From Stropharia rugosoannulata (taxonomy: Eukaryota; Basidiomycota; Agaricomycetes; Agaricales; Strophariaceae): a DNA stretch of 64,000 nucleotides. The position numbers and the translations under genes are program-made. Every line of letters begins with the position of its first letter. Position 1 is the first letter of the stretch. Where the stretch lies: contig JANCIK010000006.1 in NCBI GenBank assembly GCA_028532985.1, positions 1,426,001-1,490,000 of the forward strand, in the 5' to 3' direction. A model generated the notes under the pieces. It saw nothing but the letters and a program-made list of their open reading frames with translations, searched no databases and had not been told where the DNA came from. Of this stretch, positions 12,047 through 24,525 are shown one piece after another.

Positions 12047-13088
12047 GTTTACCCTCTTTTACTATTATTTTACACTTTATGTGCGAGCGTGCTCGACCAT
12101 GCCGTCGTGCTTCCCTCCTTCATTTATTTCTTTCGACGTCGTTAACCATTTGTTTTGTTTTTACTCTACTTCGTGCACAGTCAGTCACTTCGTATCACTT
12201 ACATTTACTTTTTTCACATGCAATGAAACCATACGAATCCTACTAGGACATTTTCGTTTTACACTACGTATTTAAGTATGCCCGGTCGTAATACATATGC
12301 ACTTTCACTGGATTGTACTGTACTCCCTTAGGACATTATTTGCTTTCTGTCGATCTTTAATTGACTTTGGTACATGTGTAACACTTGCGCCTGACTAATC
12401 CTGGCATTGGACCTCCCGCCATCCTTACGCAAACCACTCAACTGCCCAGGCGCTTTGAGATTTTGGCATCTCTCTCTTACGAGAAACTCGTATCAGCGTT
12501 GTATGTCATAAGTAAACAAGTTAATAATGCCTCTCAACACTGAGGGGCCAGACGCTACTGAGTGATATTTGGAATGCCTACGCGGAGGTTCGAAATTTTT
12601 AAATGGCAGCCAAAGATGACATTGTGCGACAGAACTACATAGAATACTGAAGATACCGACTGCTTTGAGCTCAGTTTGTCCCTATGCATACCCGCTAAAT
12701 CGCTCATTACATCTAAATCCTTAGACCTAAAGCATCCGTATGCTCAAAAGGCCGCGCAGGTCATTGCAGATTCCTTGCAGCGTCAATCGCGGTCTAAGTG
12801 CTTGAAATAATTAATAGAGGAGTTAGACATGTGCGGAGTAAGACAGCCTGAAGAATAATCAATTCGGATATCTAACAGCCTTTGATTCCCTTTTATATTT
12901 TTTACTAATCCATAATTTGGTTCTTTACTATGTTCTGTGTCGACTAAGCGTTATGCACCAGAAGAGCTTCGGGATTCAACAGCTCTATGAGAGCAACAGA
13001 TATAATTATTTATACACAACATGTTCGTATTGTACTGTGGCTGTGATAAAGAGGATACACTCTGTAGTATAAGGCTTCAATTTGTGCT
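12047..13088. other. Intergenic, no supported gene
   Basis: About 1 kb of AT-richer sequence between BUD6 and the converging monooxygenase gene. I see no coding frame, tRNA or clear repeat. Confidence 0.6.
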
Positions 13089-14996
13089 TTATATCACAGC
13101 CAATGCACCCTCCTTCTCCTCTTCCCGGACAATTGTACCTGACTTGGAGGTAATTTTCAGTTGCTTCACGCGACTGAAGTGCGGCCCGTTGTCTTCGTTC
13201 CGAATATAATATGCCCAGTCAGCCGTTCTGTCCGACTCCACCTGTGAAAACCCGCTGCCCAAGTAAGCGTATCGGTTGCCTGAGTATCTGAAGTCGAAGT
13301 CGTCGTATCGAGGGTCGGTGATGGCTTCAATGTAGTGAAGAGAGCTTCCCGGCCAGAGAGCAATCACCTTGCCGGTCACTCTGTCTTTGTACCAAGATTT
13401 GCAGTCTCTTTGCCAGACGGTATTCTTCATGAACTCGTCTTTGAAAGCAATGAAGTCATCGATGGCCTCCATCTTCGGACTGAAGCTGTGAATATTCTCG
13501 GTCTGCCACCGGTTGATGAACTTGAGCATGAAGTCGGCTTGAGTTTCTAATTTCGCCATTACAGTGAGCATGTAACAGCAGTCAGAATAGGTAATAGCTT
13601 ACCTATGGCATAAATAATAGGACCATTGCCGCTAGGACTGCTCGGCCCTATAAACATGAAATAGTTCGGGAAGTCATGAGCTGCCATTCCAAAGTATGAT
13701 CTGGGCTCCTGGGCCCAAACGTCTGCCAAGTTCTTTCCGCTGCCATTGACCAGAGGGAAACGCGGGCGGAAGGAGGTATCGAACCCGGTTGCACAGATTA
13801 AGACGTCGACAGGATATTCTTGACCATTCGCGGCTGAGACCACACCCCTCTCTGTAACGCGTTCGATTTCCCCACTCACAACTTCGACTTTGTCACTGCT
13901 CAGTGTCTCGAGATAATTAACACCAGGGGTGAACCGCCTGCAACCAATAGGGAAGTCCGGTATGACATATTTCTCGAGTCCCTTCTTCGTCAACTTAGAT
14001 TTCATCGCCTCTTTCACAGTTTCCGCGGTTGCTTTCTGTGTTACAGAGTCTGGTAGAAATATGGCGAAGATGGAATTGATGCCGGACTCCAGCTTCTTGC
14101 GGTAAGCAAGATGAGCCTCCGGGGCATTCTTGAAGTTTTCGCGCTCCTCTTCTGTGTATTGACGAGCTTCTATGGCCTGCACTGGTGCGACGTATGTCGG
14201 TCCTCGGATGAATGACGTGACTTTGCTGACTATGGGAGCGATAGCAGGGAGAACTTGGATGGCAGATGACCTGGATAAGGAATCAGGATCAACGCATGTC
14301 CTGAAGCATTTTAAAAGCGCACTTACCCATTACCAATCAATCCTACATGTTTTCCTTTCAAGTCTACCGAAGCGTCCCAGCGAGCGGTATGGAGCAGGGA
14401 ACCTTTGTAGTCCTGCAACCCAACTATATCCGGCCATTTCCAGGAATTTAAGACTCCGCCGGCATTGATTAGAATGTGGCATGAATCTTTTTTTGTGGAC
14501 CCATCCGTGAGGTCAGTGATTTCGACTTCCCATTGACCTGACCTATCGTTCCACACAGCAGCCGATACTTGATGCTTGAGCTGAATGTATTTGTGTAGGT
14601 CGTACTTGTTGGCGAAGGAATTGAAATACTGGCGAATTTCGGCAGAACCCGCATAGACTGAGGACCAGTTGGGGTTTGGCTCAAAACTGTAAGTGTAGTT
14701 GTGTGCAGGTATGTCGCAAGCGCATCTAAACCAAATAAAACCGTTCAGTATAGATCAAAATACAGTTGAAATGTATTTCACCCAGGGTATGTGTTTTCTA
14801 ACCAAGTCCCAGATATGTCTTCATTCTTTTCGTAAATGGTGAATTCAAACTTGGTAAAAGAGCGCTGCAGTTTGTAGGCCAGAAGCAGGCCCGAGGCTCC
14901 TGCACCAACACAAATAATCTTGACATCCCTGGGCTCATGAATAGGCTTGTTAGGCGAGAAGTCAGAGACCGAAGAAAAGACGCTGTTCTGTGACAT
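13089..14996 (-). CDS. Baeyer-Villiger-type flavin-dependent monooxygenase
   Basis: Exons: 14996-14782, 14725-14327, 14270-13603, 13546-13089 (579 aa). The FAD-binding GAGASG sits at residues 31-36. The NADPH-binding Rossmann motif spans the exon 2/3 junction (GLIGNGSSAIQ). Between them is YKGSLLHTARWD, which fits the Baeyer-Villiger signature [FY]-x-G-x3-H-x3-W-[PD]. Later come ICATGFD and the GPSSPSGNGP loop. Family knowledge: such enzymes insert oxygen next to a ketone (cyclohexanone or steroid type) using NADPH and O2. The substrate here is unknown. No signal peptide, so probably cytosolic. It stands alone beside a 3.2-kb gene-poor stretch, without other biosynthetic genes that would mark a cluster. 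Confidence 0.9.
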
Positions 14997-17900
14997 TGTG
15001 AGTTTGTTGACTGTGGAAAAGTTGTGAAGTTATTGGATTGGACTTTGCTGAGCTTTGCAACCGCATTTATAACTTAGCTGGAAACTCAATTATGTCTTGC
15101 AAATTACACATTTTTGACTCGATAGGCCGGTGGTGTCGCTCTCAGACAAGTCGTAGGCATGCGGCACGGCATTGTGAAATTCATTAACCCTCTTGTTTCC
15201 CTGCTCTACTCGCTGATAGCAATATGCTGACATATTCTCGATCATCTGAAGCTTCTATCGGGGTTCAAAATTATGATGTTATGCTGTCAGGCCACGACAA
15301 GATTATGAAGCAATCCTAGCAAGGGACTTACGGAATTCCCAGATGTGGGAAGACTCGACCTCATTCATTGTATCACTAGCGTTTGTGGAATTTCTTTGAG
15401 ATAACACCTTCCGTCAGAAGCGCTGTCTGAGAGTTTGAGTTCTATTTGTAGGTACCGTAAGTGACTCCGCATTCTATGGCATATCTGACGCAGATGAAAC
15501 CAATGCCAGATCAAAACTTCAGTTGACGAATACTTAGCATGCGATCGTTTGTATCCGGTGCTCACTAGCACTGTTAATAGATATTTAATTTTCAAGGACA
15601 ATGTGGTTAGAGATTAGATGAGAATACTTGCAGCGATATTGAGATACACCGACACAGTAGAACGATAAAGAGAACGCGGAAAAGTGGAATCCCACTCAGA
15701 TAGAGTCATAGGCGTTGTGCTCAGTCGAACGAATATTCAGACCAGATATCCAGTTTGCGAGGGCGCATGGGCTGGTGTTAAGCCGTGCAGGACCAGAAGC
15801 CTTACTAGTCTAGAAAATTCATTGTACATTTACTTTAGCTTAGCTCAAGTATGTAATCTAGGCAATCGTGTGTTTGAGCTCCAAGTCGCGACTTTGCACA
15901 GGCCCAACCGGGTTTTTCTTTTCCTTTAAAGTCCGTTAATTACGCAGAATAGCTTTTTGTGTTCCTTCATTTCATTCTACATCTAGAATGTAAACAGTTG
16001 AAGAGTTAGCGATCCGTCCAACCGACCCACCCGCCATGCACACCGGAAATACTTACAGCCATAGGACTGTCCATTATTGACTATACAGACAAACCCTATT
16101 ACTTATCGAGGGACTATAGATGATCCCCCAGTACTAACTTCATATCCGAAAAGAGTATGGCAATGACCCTGCGTTTCGACTCCTTTCCGTTATGTCTCAT
16201 CCGGGTTTTCTTTAGAGCTTAATAAGTGCCCATCCTATTTCGCGAGGAGCATAACGTACGGTTGACTCGAAAAAAATGTTTCACGTAATGGTGGGGTTAA
16301 ACGCGTTAACACCTAGAGGTGTGTGTGAAGCTCAAGTGTACCGGGTTGAGCCGGACAAATCACCAGCGCACATCGGCTAATGCGCAAGGAGCATGATCAA
16401 TGCATGCGTTGATGCAGATAGGTTCTCCGTATCTCCTCCATTTATTCTCAATATTTCTAGCAGTGAATCCCTAACTTATTTATAGCTGCATCCTTTTGTG
16501 AATGATGCCACTTTTCAAGACAAGTATATACGTTTACAACAGCCATCATTGTACATTTATATGAGCAGCCTTCAATTGAGATACCGGAAAGGAGACAAAC
16601 TTGTCAGCTCGCACAAGTGTGTTACAAACCAGAAAATCTACTCAGACCTTCAAAGGCCAGCGTCTGGTCAGCAAAATCATCAATCCGGGATCAGCGCGAG
16701 GATGCAAACATTAGCAGACAGCTTTTACTCATCGCTGACATTTTATCGAGATATCAACATTGTCAATTTCAGTAGCAGGCGAGTCAAACTTCAATATGAA
16801 GGTAGTTGGGCGATTGAATACTTTCATCTTTTACAATGCTTGACCGAAGTTCATGCGGAGCACGAGACGGTGAGAAGTTTTCTTCCTGTAATCAAGCACT
16901 TATCATCTTATGCGCGTTGAACGCGTCTTTTGCCCGTCTTTGTGCCGCTGAGGTGGAAGCCGTTGATTTGTCGGCAGACTCCGGCCCGCCACAGACGTCT
17001 CCGTGGGGCACAACGGCCACCCACCACTCAACCAATAACCATCCTCCTAACTCAGAAAGCCTAATCCTGCTCCTGCACCAGAGTACAAAAGTCGAATCTG
17101 TGCCGGAGAAGAGCGTTGTGTAGGCCTTAAGATCTAAGAGCTAGTTCTCCTCTAGTGGTAACGACCACGGCAGGCTTATTTATACAACAGCACGACCTCG
17201 TCTCACCTCATTAGGTACTCTATCTCACGATTGGCAGCAGTATCTCATGCCATTCAACCCGGTTCTGAGGATCAAAACGAAAGTGAAAGGGAAAAAAAAA
17301 GATCAGCGCCGTATACTTTTATCTTCGTCCCAGGTGTAGCACCCATAAATAGCCCGCGGAGCCATGCAGGCAGCCGTCAGGACTCGTACGACACCACATG
17401 CCAGAAAGTGGGGTCTAGGAGGTCTAGGACAGCCTGTCTGTCCACTCGTACTTCATAACTAAGCGAGGCACGATATATCGGACAGAAACTGGCCAAATAT
17501 CGTGGGTAGCATTAGTAAACGTCCCGACGGACCGCTCGCGCATCGCACTGTTGCGCTCGCAATTATTGATGTATGGTAAGCGCTCATGCGTGGGTGTCGG
17601 TAGCAATGTTGTTCACCGTCATCAGGCTACCTGTTAACCGGCAAGAGATGGGAAGCACTTGTATGTGCCGACTGGAGGAAGGTTAGTATGTATATCTATC
17701 GGACGCATTCATTCCGATCCCTAAGCCGTCAAGTAGAATGTTGGTTACATGGTGCTATGTCCAACCAACCTTCCAAGTTCCCGCCAAAGCCCTCTGTTTA
17801 AATTATGAAAGGTCTGCAACAGCTGGGTGACTGCCGAAAATACGAGGCCGCGGGATGTTCGGCTGGCATAACATTGGAGCGACAAAGATCCTGCAAAGAG

Positions 17901-18236
17901 CGAACTCGAGTCGCTCGGGCGCTAGATGGGTGGTGGGATGAGGTGATGCGGGTGATACGGATGCTGAGAGTCCGAGGAGTTGTTACCGTGCTGGCTGCTA
18001 GGTTACTTTTGGTTGGCTTGGAAGGTTCTTGAAGGTTCTTGGGCGTCTCGGGCTGCAGGAATTATGTGGTTTGTCAAGACTGACTGATGCTTGCATGCAC
18101 GGTGCCTCGTCTGTGCTAGGCAGAAGCCGGGATGAATGGTTGTTTGCTTACATACATAGGCAGGTCACTTCTTGGTTGCGATAAATGATCATCTGCTTTT
18201 GGATGGCTGAATTTTAGGGTCGTGTGGGCGCCTGCC
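14997..18236. other. Gene-poor stretch of 3.2 kb
   Basis: The longest gap in the window. Open frames (for example 16498-16920 and 17805-18032) have no recognisable family, no matching splice sites and no codon bias like the neighbours. There is an imperfect hairpin near 17740-17771 and a short direct repeat near 18018-18041. It may hold decayed mobile DNA, a non-coding RNA or a long promoter, but nothing is firm enough to call. Confidence 0.5.
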
Positions 18237-18926
18237 TTATTTGTCCACCACATCCATCGCGTCGTCATCTGTTGCCTTTTCGCCGGTAATCGAAAAGTGC
18301 TTTCCTGGGCGCGATACGACAGTGTGTTCGGGGTCGGCGCTGTTGATGCGGATGAAGCGCAGGAGGTCGATATATGCGACTTCTTTTGCGTCCCAGCGCC
18401 TGAAGAGGGCGACTGTCGGCGCGTGCGTCAAGTCGATTACCTCTGCGGGAAAGTATAAGTGAATATATGCGGGTGTATGCGCTCGATAAGACGCACCCAT
18501 GCCCGTGCGATAGATCTCGGCCTCGCGCAGCTTGGTCTCCTCGAGGCGCAGCTGGTTGGCGCTCTTTGGGCGGCCCTTGCGGCGCGCTGCGATCTCGGCT
18601 GCAAGCTCCTCGTCGTGGCGGGTGAGCCAGACATCGCTGATGAGCTGATGCAGCTCAGGCAAGGTCATCGTGCCCTCTTCGGGCAGCGCATAGAAGAAGA
18701 ATCCGTACTCATCGACTGAGACAGCGGGTCAGCGGGGGCACGCAGCGGATCGCAGATGCGCACCTTGGTTGTTGGCCTTGTGCGTGCGCTTGGTCTTGAG
18801 GTTGCCGATGCGCCCTTTACGGATGGCGTGACGGGCGAGCTGGCCGGCCTTGCGGGAGGCGGGGTGGAAGACCTTTTCCTTCTTCTCCGTCGCCGTAGCA
18901 GCCTTGGGGGTCGTCGTCGGTGCCAT
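18237..18926 (-). CDS. TMA16: Translation machinery-associated protein 16 (TMA16)
   Basis: Two exons: 18926-18764 and 18715-18237 (213 aa). The N-terminus is basic and carries the family block [20 protein letters not shown]. The second exon continues [11 protein letters not shown], then the helical [20 protein letters not shown] and the basic [18 protein letters not shown]. In yeast, Tma16 associates with 60S pre-ribosomes. The protein is short and soluble with an acidic tail. The ATG at 18926 is preferred over the longer open frame because the family begins shortly before the KVFHP block. Divergent from the MOZART1 gene. Confidence 0.92.
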
Positions 18927-19079
18927 GGGGGTGGTGGGACGAAGAAAAAAGTCGTGGGAAAGTGGCTGGGGGGTGCGTTGCGTGAAGAATGGCAGGCACT
19001 GGCTGCTCAGCGACGAGCCCCACGGCACCGCACGCGCCCAGCAGAGCATATAACTACCGCATACAGTGAGACAGACGCC
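18927..19079. promoter_or_regulatory. Short bidirectional promoter (TMA16 / MZT1)
   Basis: Only 153 bp separate the divergent ATGs. Both core promoters must share this GC-rich interval. No named element was recognised. Confidence 0.5.
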
Positions 19080-19428
19080 ATGTCGACGCGCGAGAGCGAG
19101 CGTAACGCAAGCGCCAAGGAGACGCTAGACAGTGAGTATACCAGGGCGGCGGTGGCGGCAACGAGACTGACGCGGACAGTTCTGTACGACCTTTCGCAGC
19201 TGCTGAACACGGGGCTGGACCGGCAGACGCTGGCGACGTGCGTGGGGCTGGTGGAGAACGGGGCGAACCCGGAGGCACTTGCGGTGGGTGGGCTGTATGA
19301 CGTGGTGGCTGTGGCTGACGACGACGCAGGCGGTGATCCAGGAGCTGCGCAGGGAGGGAACAGGGACGGGGACGGGGACGGGGGCAGCGGCGGCGGGGGA
19401 GGGAGCAGGGGGTGGGGGGAATAAATAG
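19080..19428 (+). CDS. MZT1: Mitotic-spindle organizing protein 1 (MOZART1)
   Basis: Three exons: 19080-19131, 19180-19283, 19330-19428 (84 aa). Spliced, the protein reads through the family core: [20 protein letters not shown], then [20 protein letters not shown] and [14 protein letters not shown]1 is a small subunit of the gamma-tubulin complex and helps recruit it to microtubule-organising centres. Both introns are short and leave an open frame if unspliced, so a naive reading gives a longer wrong protein. Donors gtgagt and gtgggt and acceptors ending in cag are clean, and the phases agree. After the core comes a Gly/Thr/Ala-rich tail of about 26 residues, largely encoded by a GGGACG-type repeat. 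Confidence 0.93.
19360..19420. repeat. G-rich simple repeat in MZT1 exon 3
   Basis: Tandem GGGACG units followed by GGC/GGG runs encode the Thr-Gly and Ala/Gly tail of MOZART1. The tract is likely to vary in length. Confidence 0.7.
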
Positions 19429-19495
19429 ATTACAAGGGCTGTGTACAAACAACTGAGCGGAGTTGCCTCCAAATTTGCTTTCGTCTTTCGCCGTC

Positions 19496-22387
19496 ATGGC
19501 TGCCCGCGTCCACCAGCCGTCGGAATATGACATTCAGCGCGAGGTCGAGGCGCTCAAGGACCTCAGGCGCCGCTCGACGACGCCCGGCGCCCTCACCATC
19601 GACCCCGACCTCCCCGCCCCCGCCCCCACAGTCCTCTGGCCAGCAAAGCTCGCCGCGTCTCCCGTCTCCACCTCCTCATCGTCCCCAGACAGCAGCTCCC
19701 TTGGCCACAGCGACGACGACGCCTCGTCTCGCACCAGCGACGCTGCCAACAACGCCGCCGATGACCCCCTCCACCTCTTCTGGGTCCCCGCCAGTCTCCA
19801 TCCAGAAATCGCCCCTGCAGAGTTCAGGGCCTTCCTCAAGGAGCATGCCAGATCCCCCGTCGATCCTGCAGATCCGTCGTCGTCGTCCCTCTCCCCCGTC
19901 GCCCCCTCCGCCAGCCTCTCCCGCAAAAAGTCTATGCTCAGCAGGCAGTACCGCCCCAAGGAGAACGACGGCGTCGAGAACGAGAACATCGTCCCGCTCA
20001 AGCGCAACCGCAGCCTCCTCTACCCCACCAACCAGGGGCCCCAGCTCACCATCAGCGATCTTCGCATGCTTGAGGAGCTCGTCGAGGAGGCATCCGAGAG
20101 CGCTGACCCCTCCAAGCTGCGCAACGTCCTCCGCCGGAGTCTCTCCCTCAATATCTCCCCATCTGGTCTGTTCAACACATGCCACTCTCTTCCATGTGCC
20201 CTCCGCTGACCCCTCCCTGTCCCCGCATATCTAGCTGCCGAGATGATGGACGGCATGGCGGACATCCCCGACGAGGCAGACGCCCCCATCATCGTCCCGC
20301 CCCCAGGCCAGATCCTGCGTCGCGCTGCCCGCACAAAAATCAGAAAACCTGGTCTGCAGGGCGACGGTGGCGGCCATCGCTTCCCTGCCTCACGCCGCGG
20401 CACAAAGCACCGTGCGGCCACCGCCCCAGGCGAGCCCCGCACTTCCAGTGACATATCTTCAAGCGATCATGGCGACCCTGACCTACCTGCCCGCCGACTC
20501 ACTCTTTCAGATGAAGGCCCACACATGAACCGCCCCGAGTCCTACAGTGAAGAGAACGCTATTTACGACGCATATGCTCGCGATGACGACGAGGAGGAGC
20601 AACAGCACTATTCTGGCGCTGGCCTCGTGCCTGTTCCCATCGTCGAGCCGCCTACGCCACAGCCCCAACCTCCACCGGCGCAAGCGCAGCCCGACGTGCC
20701 TCAGCAGCCTGCCCCGGTGCTGCACCAGCCACAGCCACAGCGGCTAATGCCGCCATCGCAAGAACAGACTCAGCCGTCACGGACGCCGTCGCCCACAGAA
20801 CCACCCGTAGTCTCGGGACCCACGCTAATTCCTACGCAGCCACCACCGCCGGCTGTCCCGCCGGTCACCGGACCCAGCACACCATCGCCAGTACCGACGC
20901 CAGCACCGGCGCAAGGCCGTAAGGAAAAGGAAAAGGAAAAGGAAAAGGGGGGCAAAGGTTTGTTCAAATGGAGCAGCGACAAGAGCGGGAAGAAGGCGGC
21001 CAAGGAGAAGGAGAAAGAGAAGGACTCTGGGTTTTTCGGGTCGCTCTTTGGCGGGAAGAAGAAGCAGGAACAGGAGTACACATCGTCGATGACGGGAGGG
21101 ACATCGGGGCGCGAGGCTGCACAGGCGCTGCTAGGCGCAAGCAAATCGAAAGCGTACCAGCCGCCTGTATCTCCTGGGCTCGCGCCTGGCATCGGGGGCA
21201 ACCCCTACGCACGCTACCCCATCCATGTCGAGCGTGCGATCTACCGCCTTAGCCACATCAAACTCGCGAACCCACGGCGGCCGCTGTATGAACAAGTGTT
21301 GATCAGCAACCTCATGTTCTGGTACCTGGGTGTAATTAACAAGGCACAGAACCCGACGCCGCCAACACCGGTGGCCGAGAACGCTACGGCCCCGGCGAAT
21401 GGCGCTGCTGGTGCGGGTGCGGGCGAGCAGGGGGACAGTGCGGAGCGGGAGGAGCGGGAGCGTGCGCAGAGGGAGAAGGAGGCACGGGAAAAGGAAGCCA
21501 GGGAAAAGGCGGAGGAGGAACAGAGAGAGCGGGAGAGAGAGCAGCGCGAGGCAGAGAATAGGAAGCGCGAGAGCGGCCGACGTGGGTCGCTCACCAAGAC
21601 GCCCGCGGGCGGGCCTCCTGGAACGCGTCGGGCAGAGATGCCGATCAAGGGCCCGCAATACGAGATGCAGCACCGCGTCATCGAGCAGGAGTATAGCGGC
21701 TACGCAGCGGGCCCCTCCCCCAACGGCTCCGCCGCTGGCCCGCCCCGCAATCCCGCCGCCCCCACCAATGGGCACGTGCCCCAGCAACAGCGCGGGCCCC
21801 AGCCTGGGCCCTACAACGGCCCCCCGCAGTCACAAGCCCAGCCTCGTGGCCAACCCGACGGCTACTACTACCAGCCCCCGGCCGACCACCGCGGTGGGCT
21901 CCCTCCCGGCGCAATGCAACCCACGATTGACCAGCCCGGGTGGGGTGGGCAGCCTGTGCAGCAGCGCCAGCGCGCGTCGCCGCCGCCGACCCACCACTAC
22001 CCGCAGAAGGCGCGCCATCCGTCGCCAGGCCCGGGCCCGCACCGTCGCTCGCATTCGCCCCCGCAACACCACGCACATGCACCATACCCTGTCCAGGGCC
22101 CAGGGCAGGGGCAGAAACAAGCCTCCCTGCATCGGCTAAACACGTCGCAGGAGAACCTCGGCCTAGGCGAACCGCGCGGGAGCTCAGGGCGCGCACCGGG
22201 ACGCTCGCTCAGCGCTACGGCGTACAGTGCACCGGCGCCGCCGCAGGCGAACGGGGCGACGCTGCGGAAGGGCAACAGTGCGCATGCTGCAGCGCCGTAT
22301 GAGCGACGGCCACGATCGGGCGAGAGGCGGAACTCGGAAGAGGAGGACGTGCCGCTCGCGGTATGGCAGCAGCAGCGGAGGAAGTAG
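19496..22387 (+). CDS. Zds-domain protein (regulator of PP2A-Cdc55 type)
   Basis: Two exons: 19496-20165 and 20235-22387 (940 aa). The diagnostic part is at about residues 538-575: PIHVERAIYRLSHIKLANP, then RRPLYEQVLISNLMFWYLG, the Zds C-terminal domain. Before it are long Pro/Gln- and Lys/Glu-rich disordered stretches with a GLFKWSSDKSGKK basic segment. After it come a charged coiled-coil-like run and a Pro/Gln-rich tail. Yeast Zds1/Zds2 bind PP2A-Cdc55 and influence mitotic entry/exit, polarity and mRNA export; the role here is by homology. The donor of the only intron (gtctgt) is weak, but the joined frame is good. Very GC-rich, so antisense frames are long but spurious. The ATG lies 67 bp after the MZT1 stop. 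Confidence 0.88.
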
Positions 22388-23743
22388 CTTTAGACATTAT
22401 CGGTATTGACGCGCCACGCGCCGGGACATCGTTTTTCTCGCTTTCTCCATCTCTTTCTTATGTTCATGTCTCATCCCGTTTCTTCTTTTTCTTCCTTCTT
22501 TTCTCCCTACACATCCAATATCCATGCCCATGCCCGCCTATCAACATATTTGTAGCATTTTCTTCTAGTCACCCACATGGCTACTACATACGGACGCCCG
22601 TGGCCAGTCGACGCAGCACCGCACCCATTCATCCATTCATCCAGCCAACCCAACCCACCCACCGTCACTCCGCTCAGTACCACCCACCACCACCTGCCCG
22701 CCTATTCAAATTATTCAAATTCCCTCTGCCACTCATGTTCCTACGCTAACCAGACGATGCTTTCGAGGTTCCACTCTTTATATATATAATGGACGGACAT
22801 AACGATAACATACCATAATCTCAGTTTGACCCACTGTGCTACCAGCTAGCTGCATGAATGCGAACTGCGTTGTACTAACTGACCATAGACCAGTTTGAAA
22901 ATATCTCCTACATAGATTCTACAGGTACCTTTCGGACCTTGCACTCCTATGCTGTAATGCAGTGGTAATTGACTGCTGGGCCCAATAAAAGAATCAAGGG
23001 AATCAAAAAGCCGTGCTCTTGCCCCGAGTTCCTGTGGAGTTACCTACGCTTACGCGCTGTGTAGATGCCAGCTTCTATTTATAGACACAACGTCTAAAGC
23101 TGATGGCCGAGTACCCGGAACGAGGACATCCATGATCCCCAAAGTCTGATTATTAACCGAAAAAAACTCGACGATTCCAACTCAAATGGCTGAATGAGCT
23201 TTATACCAAGTTACTCAACATTAACCAAATATCATACGAGTCAAAACGAGCAGGAAGTACACGGAGTTCTTGAACTCATTGTTCCATAGTATCTATTGAT
23301 TTTTTTGAAAGGGCCAGACGCGACCACTGCACAATTTGGCGCGTTATACGCGCTAATTAGGCACTTTAGGGCACGGCTGCCAAAATACCAAAAAGGCATA
23401 GAAGTTGGGGCGAGTCATTTTTTTCGCGACCCTTGATACAATGATAGTCGCTCCAAAGTATTTAACATACGACTCCCCCGAATTTGGATGCCAAGGGGTC
23501 TTCCCCAAACCACCCACTCCTTTATTTCACTTGTAATTGGATCATGTCAGAGGGCCATGCAGGGGCTGAAGCTGCGACTCGTTTGTTTGTAGTCAAACCT
23601 TCGAGTCTGCTCAAGGCGCCACTCTTGAGGCCACCGAAGAAGGTGCGTTCGAATATCCAATCCACTCCCCATCGTTAGCGCTTATTCGCCTGCCTCCCCA
23701 ATAATCACAGCTCCCAAAATCTGGACTGACCACGGGCACCGAG
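22388..23743. other. Intergenic, no supported gene
   Basis: 1.36 kb. Begins with a pyrimidine-rich 3' flank of the Zds gene and continues into AT-rich sequence. No coding family, RNA gene or clear repeat was seen. Confidence 0.55.
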
Positions 23744-24271
23744 ATGCACCTGTCGGCGGAGGATCTGCGGTGCAGTACCCAACGCGGGCTTCTCCTCGCC
23801 TCGCGCCGCGCCGCGGGGGCGGAGGCGCGGCAGTGGCAGAGGCTGGAGGAAGAGACTCGCGTGATGCTGTGCGCCACGCTCCAAGGGCACACCTGGGCGA
23901 CCCTCCCGCCCGACCTCGCGCTTGACCTCGCGCTCGCGACGCGCGACACGCTGCAGGCCGAGGCGGAGACGGCGCGCCTGCGTATTATCGAGTGCGAGAA
24001 GCGCCTCGAAACCCTCAGGAACGCCGGCGACGACGCTGCCGCCCGCTGGCTGGATGCTGACGACCAACTCGCCTGTCTCCTGGTGAAGTTCGAGACAGAG
24101 GGCGTCGAGGTCAATCCGCATGCTAGGAATTATAGAGCATGCGATCGATCTGTGGACCATTGTCTGTTTTCCGACTCGGATGATTACGACTCTTTGCTGG
24201 GTTCGACTAATGGTGATTATGATTCTACTGCACCAACTGAGTCCGAATCGGAAATAGCTACGCCGACCTGA
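23744..24271 (+). CDS. Hypothetical protein, probably coiled-coil
   Basis: Single open frame of 175 aa with a clear ATG. The first ~125 residues are GC-rich and form amphipathic helices rich in Ala, Arg, Glu and Leu. The tail is Asp/Ser/Glu-rich. I do not recognise a family. The strong GC bias at third positions over the first 350 nt and the sharp boundaries support coding. The tail is less biased and could be read differently if an intron were present. Converges on the Ytp1-like gene with a 254-bp gap. Confidence 0.5.
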   Translation: MHLSAEDLRCSTQRGLLLASRRAAGAEARQWQRLEEETRVMLCATLQGHTWATLPPDLALDLALATRDTLQAEAETARLRIIECEKRLETLRNAGDDAAARWLDADDQLACLLVKFETEGVEVNPHARNYRACDRSVDHCLFSDSDDYDSLLGSTNGDYDSTAPTESESEIATPT

Positions 24272-24525
24272 GCACTTCAACTTCAGCTTCGGCCCTCAAA
24301 CCCAAGGCATTACTGGACATTGCCCTATAACACAACAAAAGTACACACAAAAGTTCCTGATTATGACACATACATACCTATAAAGTACCAGCAGTTTTGG
24401 GATGGTGTACGCATACAGCTAATCCTAATAGTAAAGTAGTACTCTACAACGTACAACAGACATAACTCGTAGCAACACCAACGTACATACACCCTTTAGT
24501 ATGCACAGTTAAATAATTAACAATG

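Noticed and set aside
16498..17123. Possible genes in the 3.2-kb gap
   Set aside because: The frames have no family resemblance, odd composition and no fitting splice partners.
17740..17771. Imperfect hairpin (GTTGGTTACAT versus ATGTCCAACCAAC)
   Set aside because: One short palindrome without a flanking element, terminal repeats or duplicated target site; likely chance.
21131..22196. Long antisense frames under the Zds gene
   Set aside because: They mirror a GC-rich coding strand; the sense strand carries the Zds domain, the antisense nothing recognisable.
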